This document shows positions 43,661 to 52,095 of a stretch of 64,000 bases of DNA, piece by piece (the first letter of the stretch is position 1; each line of letters opens with the position of its first letter). A model generated the notes under the pieces. It was not told the origin of the DNA. It did no database searches and saw only the letters and a program-made list of their open reading frames with translations. Where the stretch lies: the NCBI RefSeq assembly GCF_002836205.1, contig NZ_PJBE01000012.1, positions 930,001 through 994,000 of the forward strand. The letters are read 5' to 3'. Source of the stretch: Shewanella sp. Choline-02u-19. GTDB lineage: Bacteria; Pseudomonadota; Gammaproteobacteria; Enterobacterales; Shewanellaceae. The position numbers and the translations under genes were made by a program.

Positions 43661-45313
43661 ATGATAATTAAAAATAATAAAATCAATAATACGAACATAA
43701 AGCTAAACATAAAGGTAAGCGCACTCGTGATTGCAAGTGTACTCAGTTTATCGGCATGTGGCGGTAGCGGTGATGAGACTACGCCCACGCCTGAAGAGAA
43801 AGTTTATCCTTCTTATACTGATATTACTGCCAGTGGTGGTGATACCACCACCTTTGATGCCTCCGAATCAGGTCATGGTTTTTCTACTCCTTCCCCTAAT
43901 CTTACGGCAGCTGAACTTGAGTTACACTTAGAGGGCGACCTTGGCTTTGAAACCGCATTTACGACGGCTCCCAATGATGCACATCCAGAGCTAGATGGCC
44001 TTGGACCTGTGTTTAATAATACCGACTGTAACTCTTGTCATCAACGAGATGGTCGCAACTCAACACCTCAAATAGCAGCAGGTAAAACTCGGATTAAACT
44101 CGGCTCTGAAGCTGGGATTTTTTTACGTATAAGTAAAGCACCAGATGAACCTTGCCTAGAAGGTACTGCCGCTAATAACTATTGTGCTCCTATCGCGGTT
44201 CCTGACTTTGGTGATCAGCTATTCCATCGTGGCGTACTTAAAGCGCGCCCTGACTGGGAGCAAAATAAGTTTATTGGCCAGGCTGATGTGTATCTGTCTT
44301 ATGAAACAAAAGCCATTACCTACAGCGATGGCAGTAGCGTGACCTTGAAAAAGCCACTGTTTGATGTTGAAAACCCATATGATGCGCCGGGTGAAACCAA
44401 ATCAAGTGCTAATGTTACCTCTAACTTACTGCAAGATGACGTACTCATGGGATGGCGTAACGGTATGCCTGTATTTGGTTTGGGTTTGCTAGAAGCGATT
44501 CCAGAGGCCGATATTGTGGCAAAAGTCGATAGCGATGATGCCAATAATGATGGTATCTCGGGGCGTGCTAACTATGTATTTGATGCTGTTAAAGCACAAG
44601 CAGGTGACAGTAATCCTGTCTCTTTAGGTCGTTTTGGTTGGAAGGCAAATACGCCAAGTGTCAGAGTGCAGTCTTTGGGTGCATTACGGGGTGACATTGG
44701 TATTACTAATCCACTGTTTCCCGATGAAAGTATCAAGGGGACTTCATTGCATGACCATTACTTAACCCGTAGCGGATTTGTCGATACTGGTGCTGGAATA
44801 GACGGTGAACCAGAGGCAGACGCAGAGTTTAGTGATTCAGTGGTGTTTTATGCAGAGACGCTGGCTGTCCCCGCTAGGCGCAGAGTTGCCGATGCGGATG
44901 TACGCGAAGGCGCGCGTCTGTTTGAGCGATTAAATTGCAGCGGTTGTCATACGCCAAGCTTTGTCACTAAAGCATCGGGTGATATCGGTGGTGCAGAAAT
45001 GATTGCAGGTCACAAGAGTCAGACTATTTACCCTTTCACCGATATGCTTTTGCATGATATGGGCGAAGGTCTTGCTGATGGCCGTCCTGATTTTCTTGCT
45101 GATGGCAGTGAGTGGCGTACTCGTCCATTGTGGGGAATAGGGTTGACTAAAACGGTAAACCCACAAGCCGGTTTCTTGCATGATGGCCGGGCAGCGACGC
45201 TTGAAGAAGCTATTTTGTGGCATGGAGGAGAAGCACAGCAAAGTACAGATGACTTTATGGCACTTAATGCGGCTGAACGTGCTCAAGTTGTTGATTTTTT
45301 GATGTCTCTCTAA
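43661..45313 (+). CDS. Di-haem oxidoreductase lipoprotein (DUF1111 family)
   Basis: 550 residues from ATG 43661; a GTG at 43649 is in frame. A lipoprotein signal ends at the lipobox LSAC. Two c-type haem motifs are CNSCH (near 125) and CSGCH (near 430). The DUF1111 signature includes LGRFGWKANTPSV, GLLEAIPEADI and FLHDGRAATLEEAILWHGGEA (key residues H, D, R, E, W). These proteins are often called thiol oxidoreductases and occur next to imelysin lipoproteins. I infer a role in periplasmic iron redox during uptake. Ends with a perfect terminator. Confidence 0.88.
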   Translation: MIIKNNKINNTNIKLNIKVSALVIASVLSLSACGGSGDETTPTPEEKVYPSYTDITASGGDTTTFDASESGHGFSTPSPNLTAAELELHLEGDLGFETAFTTAPNDAHPELDGLGPVFNNTDCNSCHQRDGRNSTPQIAAGKTRIKLGSEAGIFLRISKAPDEPCLEGTAANNYCAPIAVPDFGDQLFHRGVLKARPDWEQNKFIGQADVYLSYETKAITYSDGSSVTLKKPLFDVENPYDAPGETKSSANVTSNLLQDDVLMGWRNGMPVFGLGLLEAIPEADIVAKVDSDDANNDGISGRANYVFDAVKAQAGDSNPVSLGRFGWKANTPSVRVQSLGALRGDIGITNPLFPDESIKGTSLHDHYLTRSGFVDTGAGIDGEPEADAEFSDSVVFYAETLAVPARRRVADADVREGARLFERLNCSGCHTPSFVTKASGDIGGAEMIAGHKSQTIYPFTDMLLHDMGEGLADGRPDFLADGSEWRTRPLWGIGLTKTVNPQAGFLHDGRAATLEEAILWHGGEAQQSTDDFMALNAAERAQVVDFLMSL

Positions 45314-45332
45314 TAGCATCCTCAGACTAACC

Positions 45333-45367
45333 AAAGGGAAATACAGGCTTAATGTATTTCCCTTTTA
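45333..45367 (+). terminator. Intrinsic terminator of the iron locus
   Basis: AAAGGGAAATACA (45333-45345) pairs perfectly with TGTATTTCCCTTT (45353-45365) around a 7-base loop and is followed by T. It is 20 bases after the di-haem gene. Confidence 0.88.
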
Positions 45368-45492
45368 ATTTTGTGAGCTAGATAAAGTTAAAGCAGATTA
45401 TCGCTTTGTAGCTCGTGATCTGATTCAAGTAAAAATATTCAATTATCCCCTATGATTAATCAATTGAATTTCTATCTAAAGGGGGCCGCCTG

Positions 45493-46035
45493 ATGAGTAA
45501 CATTCTTATGGTTTATTCAAGCGTACATGGCCAGACTCGCAAAATTTGTGCTTATCTTGAACAAAAGCTAATCGCTTTAGGTCATCAAGTTAACGCCGTT
45601 AGCATTAGCGACAATATTGATTTAGCTGAATTCGATAAAGTCGTTATTGGTGCCAGTATTCGTCATGGCAAACATAATCCAACAGTTTATGATTTTATTG
45701 AAGCCAATCAAAGTGCACTTGAACAAATACCTAGTAGCTTTTTCTCGGTAAATTTAGTCGCAAGAAAACCACTTAAAAATACAGCAGCAACCAATCCATA
45801 TATGCAGGCATTTATGGAAAAGTCGCCGTGGTCACCCACTCTTACCGAAGTGTTTGGTGGTAATCTGAACTACCCAAGCTATGGTATTGTGGACAGAAGC
45901 ATTATCCGTTTTATTATGTGGATGACTAAGGGGCCAACGGCAGCAGATACCAACATTGAGTACACCGATTGGTTAAAAGTCGATGCTTATGCTGACAAGA
46001 TCCATCAATTATCGGTTGAGACAAAGGTGAGTTAG
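45493..46035 (+). CDS. hemG: Menaquinone-dependent protoporphyrinogen IX dehydrogenase
   Basis: Flavodoxin-fold enzyme that oxidises protoporphyrinogen IX to protoporphyrin IX in haem synthesis, passing electrons to the respiratory chain. 180 residues. The FMN-binding loop is YSSVHGQTRK (about 8-17), followed by VVIGASIRHGKHNP (about 51) and the long loop typical of HemG (about 90-125). GGGGG lies upstream of ATG 45493. The next gene, for a cytochrome b-like protein, is 27 bases away. Confidence 0.93.
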   Translation: MSNILMVYSSVHGQTRKICAYLEQKLIALGHQVNAVSISDNIDLAEFDKVVIGASIRHGKHNPTVYDFIEANQSALEQIPSSFFSVNLVARKPLKNTAATNPYMQAFMEKSPWSPTLTEVFGGNLNYPSYGIVDRSIIRFIMWMTKGPTAADTNIEYTDWLKVDAYADKIHQLSVETKVS

Positions 46036-46062
46036 CCACTTAATGGATCAACAGAGGTCGTC

Positions 46063-46593
46063 ATGGCGAAATCAAAATTACAACGGTTGTTAGATAAGTG
46101 CATCGCTCAGCAGCATATTGTTATCATTTTTACGGTTGCTTATCTGCTATTAACCAGTGGCTGGGTGTTAATCGGCCGCAGCTTAAGGGCGAATGCGAGC
46201 TTATGGGATTTTAGCCATGTCTACCTTGGATTATTTGCCGCCTTTATTGCACTTTCATTCTTAATCACTACCTGCTTAAAGGGTAAGTGGCGTCAATATT
46301 TCCCCTGGTTAGTTGCAGATTTTTCTCAGTTAATCAGTGATTTTAAAGGACTAACAAAAGGTAAGTTACCTATAGCGGGTGGGCGCGGCCTGTTTAGTAT
46401 TGTTGAAGGTTTAGGCTTACTGATATTTTTGGCCGTGGGTGTGACGGGGGTTTTATGGTTTGTCACACAAGGCTCAAGTGATGCGCTTTTGTGGCGCAGT
46501 TACCACATTATTTGTGCTAAAGGCTTTATTGGTTTTATCGGCGTACATATTGTTTTTGCCTGTTTACATCTGCTCGATTTTATTCGTAATTAG
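46063..46593 (+). CDS. Cytochrome b561-like membrane protein
   Basis: 176 residues with four membrane helices (about 17-37, 48-68, 110-130, 150-172). Histidines suited to haem b ligation lie in helix 2 (DFSHVYLG) and helices 3-4 (SYHIICAKG, GVHIVFACLHLL). This fits the cytochrome b/b6 or b561 domain family. AGAGG precedes ATG 46063. Cotranscription with hemG suggests it could carry electrons from protoporphyrinogen oxidation to quinone, which is inference from position. Confidence 0.78.
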   Translation: MAKSKLQRLLDKCIAQQHIVIIFTVAYLLLTSGWVLIGRSLRANASLWDFSHVYLGLFAAFIALSFLITTCLKGKWRQYFPWLVADFSQLISDFKGLTKGKLPIAGGRGLFSIVEGLGLLIFLAVGVTGVLWFVTQGSSDALLWRSYHIICAKGFIGFIGVHIVFACLHLLDFIRN

Positions 46594-46648
46594 CATTTCT
46601 ACGTTTTATTGTGAAACAAAGCTTTTATCTTTGAGGGCTTTAAATTAA

Positions 46649-46680
46649 CTTACCTTTATTGGTGAACAAATAAAGGTAAG
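46649..46680 (+). promoter_or_regulatory. Hairpin covering the ribosome-binding site of the glycosyltransferase gene
   Basis: A perfect 12-bp stem (CTTACCTTTATT 46649-46660 with AATAAAGGTAAG 46669-46680, loop GGTGAACA) ends three bases before the TTG start at 46684. Its 3' arm contains the only Shine-Dalgarno-like sequence (AAAGG). It could mask translation, or act as a leaky terminator after the cytochrome gene. Confidence 0.6.
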
Positions 46681-46683
46681 CTA

Positions 46684-47685
46684 TTGCGACCAAAGGTTAT
46701 CCACCTTATCGATGATGTAAAACTCGGTGGCGTCAATTTGGCGCTAGAGAGTCTTGCTGCCTCAAGGCTAAATCAGCACTTTGATTTTCAGCTGCGGCAT
46801 ATCGAACTGTCACAACTGCAACTGACCCGCTATGACGCTAATATCATTGTTATTCACGGAGCCATAAGTTGGCGAAAAATCCCCGCCCTCGTGATACTAA
46901 AACTGGCGAATAGGTCGACTCCTTTGCTGTATCAAGAACATCATTATTGTCGTGAGTTTATGCGCCACTGTGTGCGTCATCCTTATCGTTTTAAGATGAT
47001 GCTCAAGCTGGGTTACAGATTGATGGATAAGGTGCTGACTGTTTCTGATCAGCAAGCTGATTGGTTAATTGAGTTTGGCGCGCTAAACGAAAAAAAAGTC
47101 GCGCGAGTTGGACAAGCAAAAGAGCTCGCTAACTGTATAGCACTTACGGGGGTAAAGCCGTATACGCCATTGAGGCTTGTAGCCTATGGTCGATTAGCAA
47201 AACAGAAAGGCTTTGACCTGCTTATTCAAGCAATGGCGAACTTTAGCGAGCAAGAGGTGACGTTAGCGATAGCGGGAGATGGCGAGGATAGAGAGTCGTT
47301 ACAGCAACTGGCTAAATCGATGCCTCAAGTCACCTTGGTTGGGGAAGTTGATGACGTGGCCGCTTTCTTAAGCACAGCTGATGCGGTTGTTATCCCCTCG
47401 CGCTGGGAGCCTTTTGGGCTCACGTGTATGGAATCAATTGCAGCAGGACGGCATGTTATTTTGCCTGAAATTGATGGGCTTGCCGATCAAATTGCAGAGC
47501 TGAGTAAGCATCAACAAGGCTATGAAGTGATTGAATCGCTGTCGGTTGAGGGGATCACGCAGGCGATTACGCGCGTCAAAAATGGCAACCAAATCGGTGT
47601 CAATGGCGAGCAACGTCAAGCAACGCAGCAGGCATGGGAAAAGATGTTAGTGCGTTGGCAGCAACTGTTAGCGCAATACCTATAA
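46684..47685 (+). CDS. Glycosyltransferase family 4 (GT-B fold)
   Basis: 333 residues from TTG 46684; no ATG lies in a sensible place upstream. The C-terminal Rossmann domain shows AYGRLAKQKGFDLLIQAM (about 162), LAIAGDGEDRESL and VIPSRWEPFGLTCMES (about 236), the standard GT4 nucleotide-sugar E-x7-E region. The N-terminal acceptor domain includes HLIDDVKLGGVNLAL. Sugar and acceptor are unknown; cell-surface glycan or LPS decoration is likely. Translation may be limited by the hairpin over its ribosome site. Confidence 0.85.
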   Translation: MRPKVIHLIDDVKLGGVNLALESLAASRLNQHFDFQLRHIELSQLQLTRYDANIIVIHGAISWRKIPALVILKLANRSTPLLYQEHHYCREFMRHCVRHPYRFKMMLKLGYRLMDKVLTVSDQQADWLIEFGALNEKKVARVGQAKELANCIALTGVKPYTPLRLVAYGRLAKQKGFDLLIQAMANFSEQEVTLAIAGDGEDRESLQQLAKSMPQVTLVGEVDDVAAFLSTADAVVIPSRWEPFGLTCMESIAAGRHVILPEIDGLADQIAELSKHQQGYEVIESLSVEGITQAITRVKNGNQIGVNGEQRQATQQAWEKMLVRWQQLLAQYL

Positions 47686-47734
47686 CGCTTTATAAAAGCC
47701 AGTTCAGCGGGAATGTCGTGAACAGTTGCAATAA

Positions 47735-47760
47735 AAAAGGTGCCATTAAGCACCTTTTAT
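47735..47760. terminator. Bidirectional intrinsic terminator
   Basis: AAAAGGTGC (47735-47743) and GCACCTTTT (47750-47758) form a perfect 9-bp stem with a 6-base loop, A-rich on one side and T-rich on the other, between the convergent glycosyltransferase and dsbA genes. Confidence 0.85.
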
Positions 47761-47782
47761 CATCTAAATAAACTTATGCATT

Positions 47783-48436
47783 TTACTTATGTTCTACCGC
47801 TAGGTAATTAATAAGGTTGATAAGTTCACCTAAAGTACGTACCGAGTTCATGTTAACGGCATACTTGTCGTTAACCACGAATGCTGGAACGCTTTGAATT
47901 TGAAATTCTTGTTGCTGTGCACGCCATAAAGCGAGTTTAGCATTGGTTTCTTTGCTGTCTGCGGCTTTGTCGTACTGCGCGGCATCAACACCAAACTGTG
48001 CGAAGACTTGCTTGATATCATCGCGGTTATTGATCTTTTGCTCATGCTCGTGGCCTTCAGCACTATGGTCGTGACCACCTTCGTTTCCTTGGATTGCTGC
48101 GAACATTGCATTGGTCAGTTGATCTTTTTGACCCACGGCTTGAATCACAGCTAAAGAACGCATAACTTCTGTACCAATATCACTGTTCATGAAATCGACG
48201 TGCTTGCTGTCGAAGCTAACAGATTTATCTAAGCTGGCTTTAATATCACCTAAATACTGTTTTTCCATGTTATAGCAGTTGTGGCAGTACAGAGAGTAAA
48301 ACTCAGTTAGTTTAGGCTCACTGCTAGGCGCTTTGTCTGATACTTGGGTAAAGTGCGTACCTTCAATGAATTGCGCCGCAAAGCTGCTCATTGGAGCAAC
48401 GACAAGTGTTAATGCTAAAGCGATATGTTTAATCAA
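47783..48436 (-). CDS. dsbA: DsbA-family thiol:disulfide interchange protein with CHNC active site
   Basis: Periplasmic oxidoreductase of 217 residues. The signal peptide ends at SSFA-A (20/21). The thioredoxin-fold active site is C51-H52-N53-C54, where most DsbA proteins have CPHC. The cis-Pro loop is SVPAFVV (about 178). The inserted helical domain holds a His-rich stretch GGHDHSAEGHEHEQ (120-133; His122, 124, 129, 131) absent from E. coli DsbA. Overall size and the helical insertion support DsbA rather than DsbC or DsbG. Monocistronic, followed by a shared terminator. Confidence 0.85.
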   Translation of the reverse strand: MIKHIALALTLVVAPMSSFAAQFIEGTHFTQVSDKAPSSEPKLTEFYSLYCHNCYNMEKQYLGDIKASLDKSVSFDSKHVDFMNSDIGTEVMRSLAVIQAVGQKDQLTNAMFAAIQGNEGGHDHSAEGHEHEQKINNRDDIKQVFAQFGVDAAQYDKAADSKETNAKLALWRAQQQEFQIQSVPAFVVNDKYAVNMNSVRTLGELINLINYLAVEHK

Positions 48437-48905
48437 GCTAATGTCCTCAAAGTGACCTTTGTCTTTTTAGACAAGGTGTAATCGTAACGAAAAATACAGC
48501 TATTAAGATTTCGCGACTTTAATTTATAGTTATTAAGAATAAAACAATATGCTTAATTATGACTTAAATTTTACTTTCTGACATGCACTAGAGTGTGACT
48601 TATATAGTGCTTTCGATGAGAAAAGTGACTTTTCATTTTAAAGTTTGTAGTGCTTCACAAACTGAATTTAATTAGTGTTTATTTTTTACTTTTGATGGAA
48701 CTAATAGACGTTTGTGTACTACTTGAATTTGGTCTGTTTAACATTGGTTTGAGTCGGCGCGTCATTTTTTCCCATTAATTTAAGCTTTTCAGCGACATCA
48801 GAGCTAAGATTAAACAGATTAAGCGCATGATTTGTGCTAAATTTTAGTCATTATTTAGTTTTTATGATTGAATTTCAATTGGTTCAACTTTAAAACTTAA
48901 ACGTC
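48437..48905. other. Divergent intergenic region upstream of dsbA and an exported orphan
   Basis: 469 very AT-rich bases with promoters expected in both directions. No ORF, strong hairpin or RNA gene was recognised. Confidence 0.45.
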
Positions 48906-49763
48906 ATGTTGGGGGAAATGGATTTGAATATACCATCATATTTAATTATAGGTTCAGTCATGAGCGCCGCAATGAGCATTCCTGCGACTGCTGAGTCTAC
49001 AGAGAGTACTGATTGGCGTATCGCATTTGGCGGTCACAATACTATTGTCGAGCAAGTTGATTCGCATACATTAGGCGCGCATGCGGGCTTTTTTGTAGAA
49101 CATATCACTCAGTCTAATATCAGTTGGAAAGGCAATATAGATATCTTTATTGATGACGATAAAGATAAGCTTGATCCAGACCATATTCCCATTTGGTTTG
49201 AAACGGCTTGGTCTGTAGAGGGCAACTTGTATCGTTTTTCTCCCACCATGAACCTGCAATGGCAGGTCACACTCGACGGTAAGCGTAATACTGTGAGTTC
49301 AGTTGAGAAACAGTCAAAGCTATTCCCTGGTATTGTTGCTCGCTATAACAGTGACAAAATCTATGCAGGATTAACGCTTGCTGGTGGTCATTATATGCTC
49401 GAAATAGATGATGATGTGCCAAGAGAACGTGGCTATGACCGAGAGGACTTCCAGAACAAAACTGGCGCTTACTCCGTCGCGGCAGACACTCGAATTATGC
49501 TGGGTGAGTCATTTGATATTTATGCCGGCGCGCAAACATGGAATGATGGCAGCGACTGGTTAGAGAATAAATACTCGGCTGTATTTAGTTATCATTCTGA
49601 TAGCTGGATTGAAGATAGCTTAATCAAACTCAGTGTCGAACATACCGAATATAATCTTGATCCTTTTGATAACCGAGATAAAAATGATCCCGACTATCTG
49701 GCTATTTTACCTTGGGATAAAGACACTTTAGTGAGGCTATACGTCGATATGCCATGGGGATAG
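48906..49763 (+). CDS. Exported protein of unknown function, possible beta-barrel
   Basis: Up to 285 residues. A signal peptide (about 5-28, ending PATA) is followed by alternating polar/aromatic beta strands such as WRIAFGGHN, FSPTMNLQWQVTL, KIYAGLTLAGGHYML and YSAVFSYHS, suggesting a small outer-membrane barrel. A Ca-loop-like acidic stretch (IDIFIDDDKDKLDPDH; about 79-94) stands out. The start is unsure: ATG 48906, ATG 48918 and TTG 48924 all lie near the single GGGGGA ribosome site. No family recognised. A diguanylate cyclase gene follows. Confidence 0.65.
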   Translation: MLGEMDLNIPSYLIIGSVMSAAMSIPATAESTESTDWRIAFGGHNTIVEQVDSHTLGAHAGFFVEHITQSNISWKGNIDIFIDDDKDKLDPDHIPIWFETAWSVEGNLYRFSPTMNLQWQVTLDGKRNTVSSVEKQSKLFPGIVARYNSDKIYAGLTLAGGHYMLEIDDDVPRERGYDREDFQNKTGAYSVAADTRIMLGESFDIYAGAQTWNDGSDWLENKYSAVFSYHSDSWIEDSLIKLSVEHTEYNLDPFDNRDKNDPDYLAILPWDKDTLVRLYVDMPWG

Positions 49764-49836
49764 GTTAATTTTTTAAAGGTTAAATAATATTGAGAGCCAT
49801 GAATAACATGGCCTTTTAAAGTGAAAATTGGGCGCT

Positions 49837-51447
49837 ATGAAAACCTTATCTTTGTCCGTTTTATTGTTTACTACATTAGTGAGTATTGTTATTTCCGTCG
49901 CTATTGGCATACGGCTTTATGTTGAAGAAACTCGCGCTATTGAAGTGGAGTTTACTCAAGATATTGACGATAAAGCGCGAGTTTTAGAACAAGAAATAAT
50001 GCTTAATATTGAGGTGCTGCATGCGCTAAAAGGGGTTTTTATTAGCTCCGATAACGTAAGCCGTGAAGAGTTTAAGCAGGTTGCTACCAGTTTCCTTATG
50101 CGTCATCGCAATATTCAAGCGTTAGAGTGGATCCCAAGGGTTGATGCGCTAGACCGATTGGCAATGGAAACTCGCCAACATACGTTTTATCCAGACTTTG
50201 AATTCACCGAAAGAACCATGGATCAAAACTTGGTGACGGCCACGTCTCGCTCCCAGCATTTTCCTGTTTTGTATTTAGAGCCATTCGCGGGTAATGAAAC
50301 TGCATTAGGCTTTGATTTTGGATCGGAAAGCGAGTTTATGACACTACTCAATAAGTCTCGGGATATAGGCACATCAATGGCCTCTGCTGGGGTCAAACTG
50401 GTGCAGAAAGGTGATCAAACTGGTGTCTTTATATTTCTCCCTATCTACCAAGGTGAGCCCAATACACTGATCAAACGCCAACAACGATTGTTAGGCTTTA
50501 TTGGCGGTGTTTTTCGTATTGCAGATATGTTCGATAGCGCCATTAAGCGAACCTGGGTACAAGGGATTGACTACACGCTCGAAGATATCACTAATGATAA
50601 GCATCAGGCGTTATACAGTAATTTACGCGACAATGAGTCGATTGATTTGCACCAAAATAACAGTGAAATTGTTTATCAACGGCCACTAATGCGTTTTAGT
50701 GGACGTCAATGGCAAATTCATGCAATGCCAAGTGAAGGTTATATTGCAGAACGACGCACCGCTTTCCCTTACTTAGTCGGTGCTTTTGGGATATCGGCGA
50801 CGCTAGCTTTAGCCATTTATGTGTTTTTTATCATGCGTCATACACATATGATTGATATACAAGTAAAGGAGCGTACACGAGATCTTAATCTTGCTAAGAA
50901 GAAGCTCGAAGCATTATCAATGACTGACAGTTTGACTCGAATTGGTAATCGGCGTTTTTTTGATGAGGCATTTCAAAGAGAGTGGCAATTAGCCATAAAG
51001 AATAAAACGCGATTGGCGTTATTGATGATCGATATTGATAACTTTAAGAGCTACAACGATTCCTATGGCCATCTTGCTGGCGATCAGTGTTTAATCGAAG
51101 TTGCCCAAGCTATTGCTGAAGCATTGCATCGTCCAAGTGATGTCGTTGCTCGTTACGGCGGAGAGGAGTTTGTGGTGCTATTACCCGATACTCGTGATTG
51201 CTTCTCTCCAGCACAACGTTGCTGTAGCAATGTCGAAGTTCTCAATATTCCGCATGCCAGCTCTTTTACAGGGCCTTATGTGACGGTAAGTGTAGGGGTA
51301 GCAAGTATCATTCCTACAGAACATGACGATATGATTAAGTTTGCGGCAGTTGCAGATATGGCACTCTATAAAGCGAAAGATAATGGCCGTAATCAAGTCT
51401 TTATTGAAGCAGAAAATATTAAGCCTAAACCGGAATTGGTGGGCTAG
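49837..51447 (+). CDS. CHASE-domain membrane diguanylate cyclase
   Basis: 536 residues from ATG 49837. Helix 1 (about 5-25) is followed by a periplasmic CHASE sensor domain (about 70-270; FPDFEFTER and VLYLEPFAGNETALGFD patterns), then helix 2 (about 310-332) and a GGDEF domain (about 365-525). The active site is RYGGEEFVVLLP, and an RPSD inhibitory site lies exactly five residues upstream, so it should be an active, product-inhibited c-di-GMP synthase. CHASE domains sense small ligands. It ends overlapping the convergent VOC pseudogene by about three bases. Confidence 0.9.
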   Translation: MKTLSLSVLLFTTLVSIVISVAIGIRLYVEETRAIEVEFTQDIDDKARVLEQEIMLNIEVLHALKGVFISSDNVSREEFKQVATSFLMRHRNIQALEWIPRVDALDRLAMETRQHTFYPDFEFTERTMDQNLVTATSRSQHFPVLYLEPFAGNETALGFDFGSESEFMTLLNKSRDIGTSMASAGVKLVQKGDQTGVFIFLPIYQGEPNTLIKRQQRLLGFIGGVFRIADMFDSAIKRTWVQGIDYTLEDITNDKHQALYSNLRDNESIDLHQNNSEIVYQRPLMRFSGRQWQIHAMPSEGYIAERRTAFPYLVGAFGISATLALAIYVFFIMRHTHMIDIQVKERTRDLNLAKKKLEALSMTDSLTRIGNRRFFDEAFQREWQLAIKNKTRLALLMIDIDNFKSYNDSYGHLAGDQCLIEVAQAIAEALHRPSDVVARYGGEEFVVLLPDTRDCFSPAQRCCSNVEVLNIPHASSFTGPYVTVSVGVASIIPTEHDDMIKFAAVADMALYKAKDNGRNQVFIEAENIKPKPELVG

Positions 51448-51955
51448 GAAACCAACCAAATACTATTTGCTGAGCCTAGCTCGTAACTGTGGCTGTAGAT
51501 CTCGAGAATATTGCCGAACGGATCTTCCATGTAGAGCATACGGTATGGTTTTTCACTAGGGTAATAGTATCTAGGTGCCTTCATACGCTTTTTACCTCCC
51601 GCAGCCACAATCTTCTCTGCTAGGCCTTCAACGTCAGGATCTTGGACGCAAAAATGGAACACACCTGTTTTCCAATACTCGAAATTGTTTTCAGGATTTT
51701 CTTGGTTTTTGAATTGAAATAACTCAACCCCAATTCTGTCACCCGTTGACATATGCGCTATCTTAAAAGAACCCCAGCCCGCCCCAAATACGTCTACCCT
51801 CACATCACACCAATAGCGCTATCATCTTCAATGACATCAGTAGGCTCCATGATTAAATACCAACCAAGCACTTCAGTATAGAATTTTACCGCGGCCTCGA
51901 TATCGGGAACGGAAATACCAATATGTGAAAACGTGCGTGGATATGCTTTTGTCAT
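51444..51955 (-). pseudogene. VOC-family (glyoxalase/bleomycin-resistance) protein, frameshifted
   Basis: Two adjacent minus-strand frames make one VOC protein. Residues 1-50 (MTKAYPRTFSHIGISVPDIE...EDDSAIGVM, from 51955) end at a stop near 51800. The rest (DVFGAGWGSFKIAHMSTG...LEIYSHSYEL) continues in another frame to 51444. The break is at IGVM|TGA|GGGTA; one missing base in a TGN codon (expected Cys) would restore the frame. The joined protein is about 170 residues, normal for the family, with the metal ligands HIG, VELF, FHFCV and LEIY present. Either a real mutation or a sequencing error. Confidence 0.85.
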
Positions 51956-52095
51956 TTGAGTACCTTTGTCAGCGAGTTGTTGTTTCGGTGCATTCAGTAT
52001 AGTCAGCAATAAGAATTAGACTGAGTTATCAATAATTAGCATTTTAATAATTACTTGTTATCATATTGGTAGCTTAAAATTAGAAGGGAGTATTA

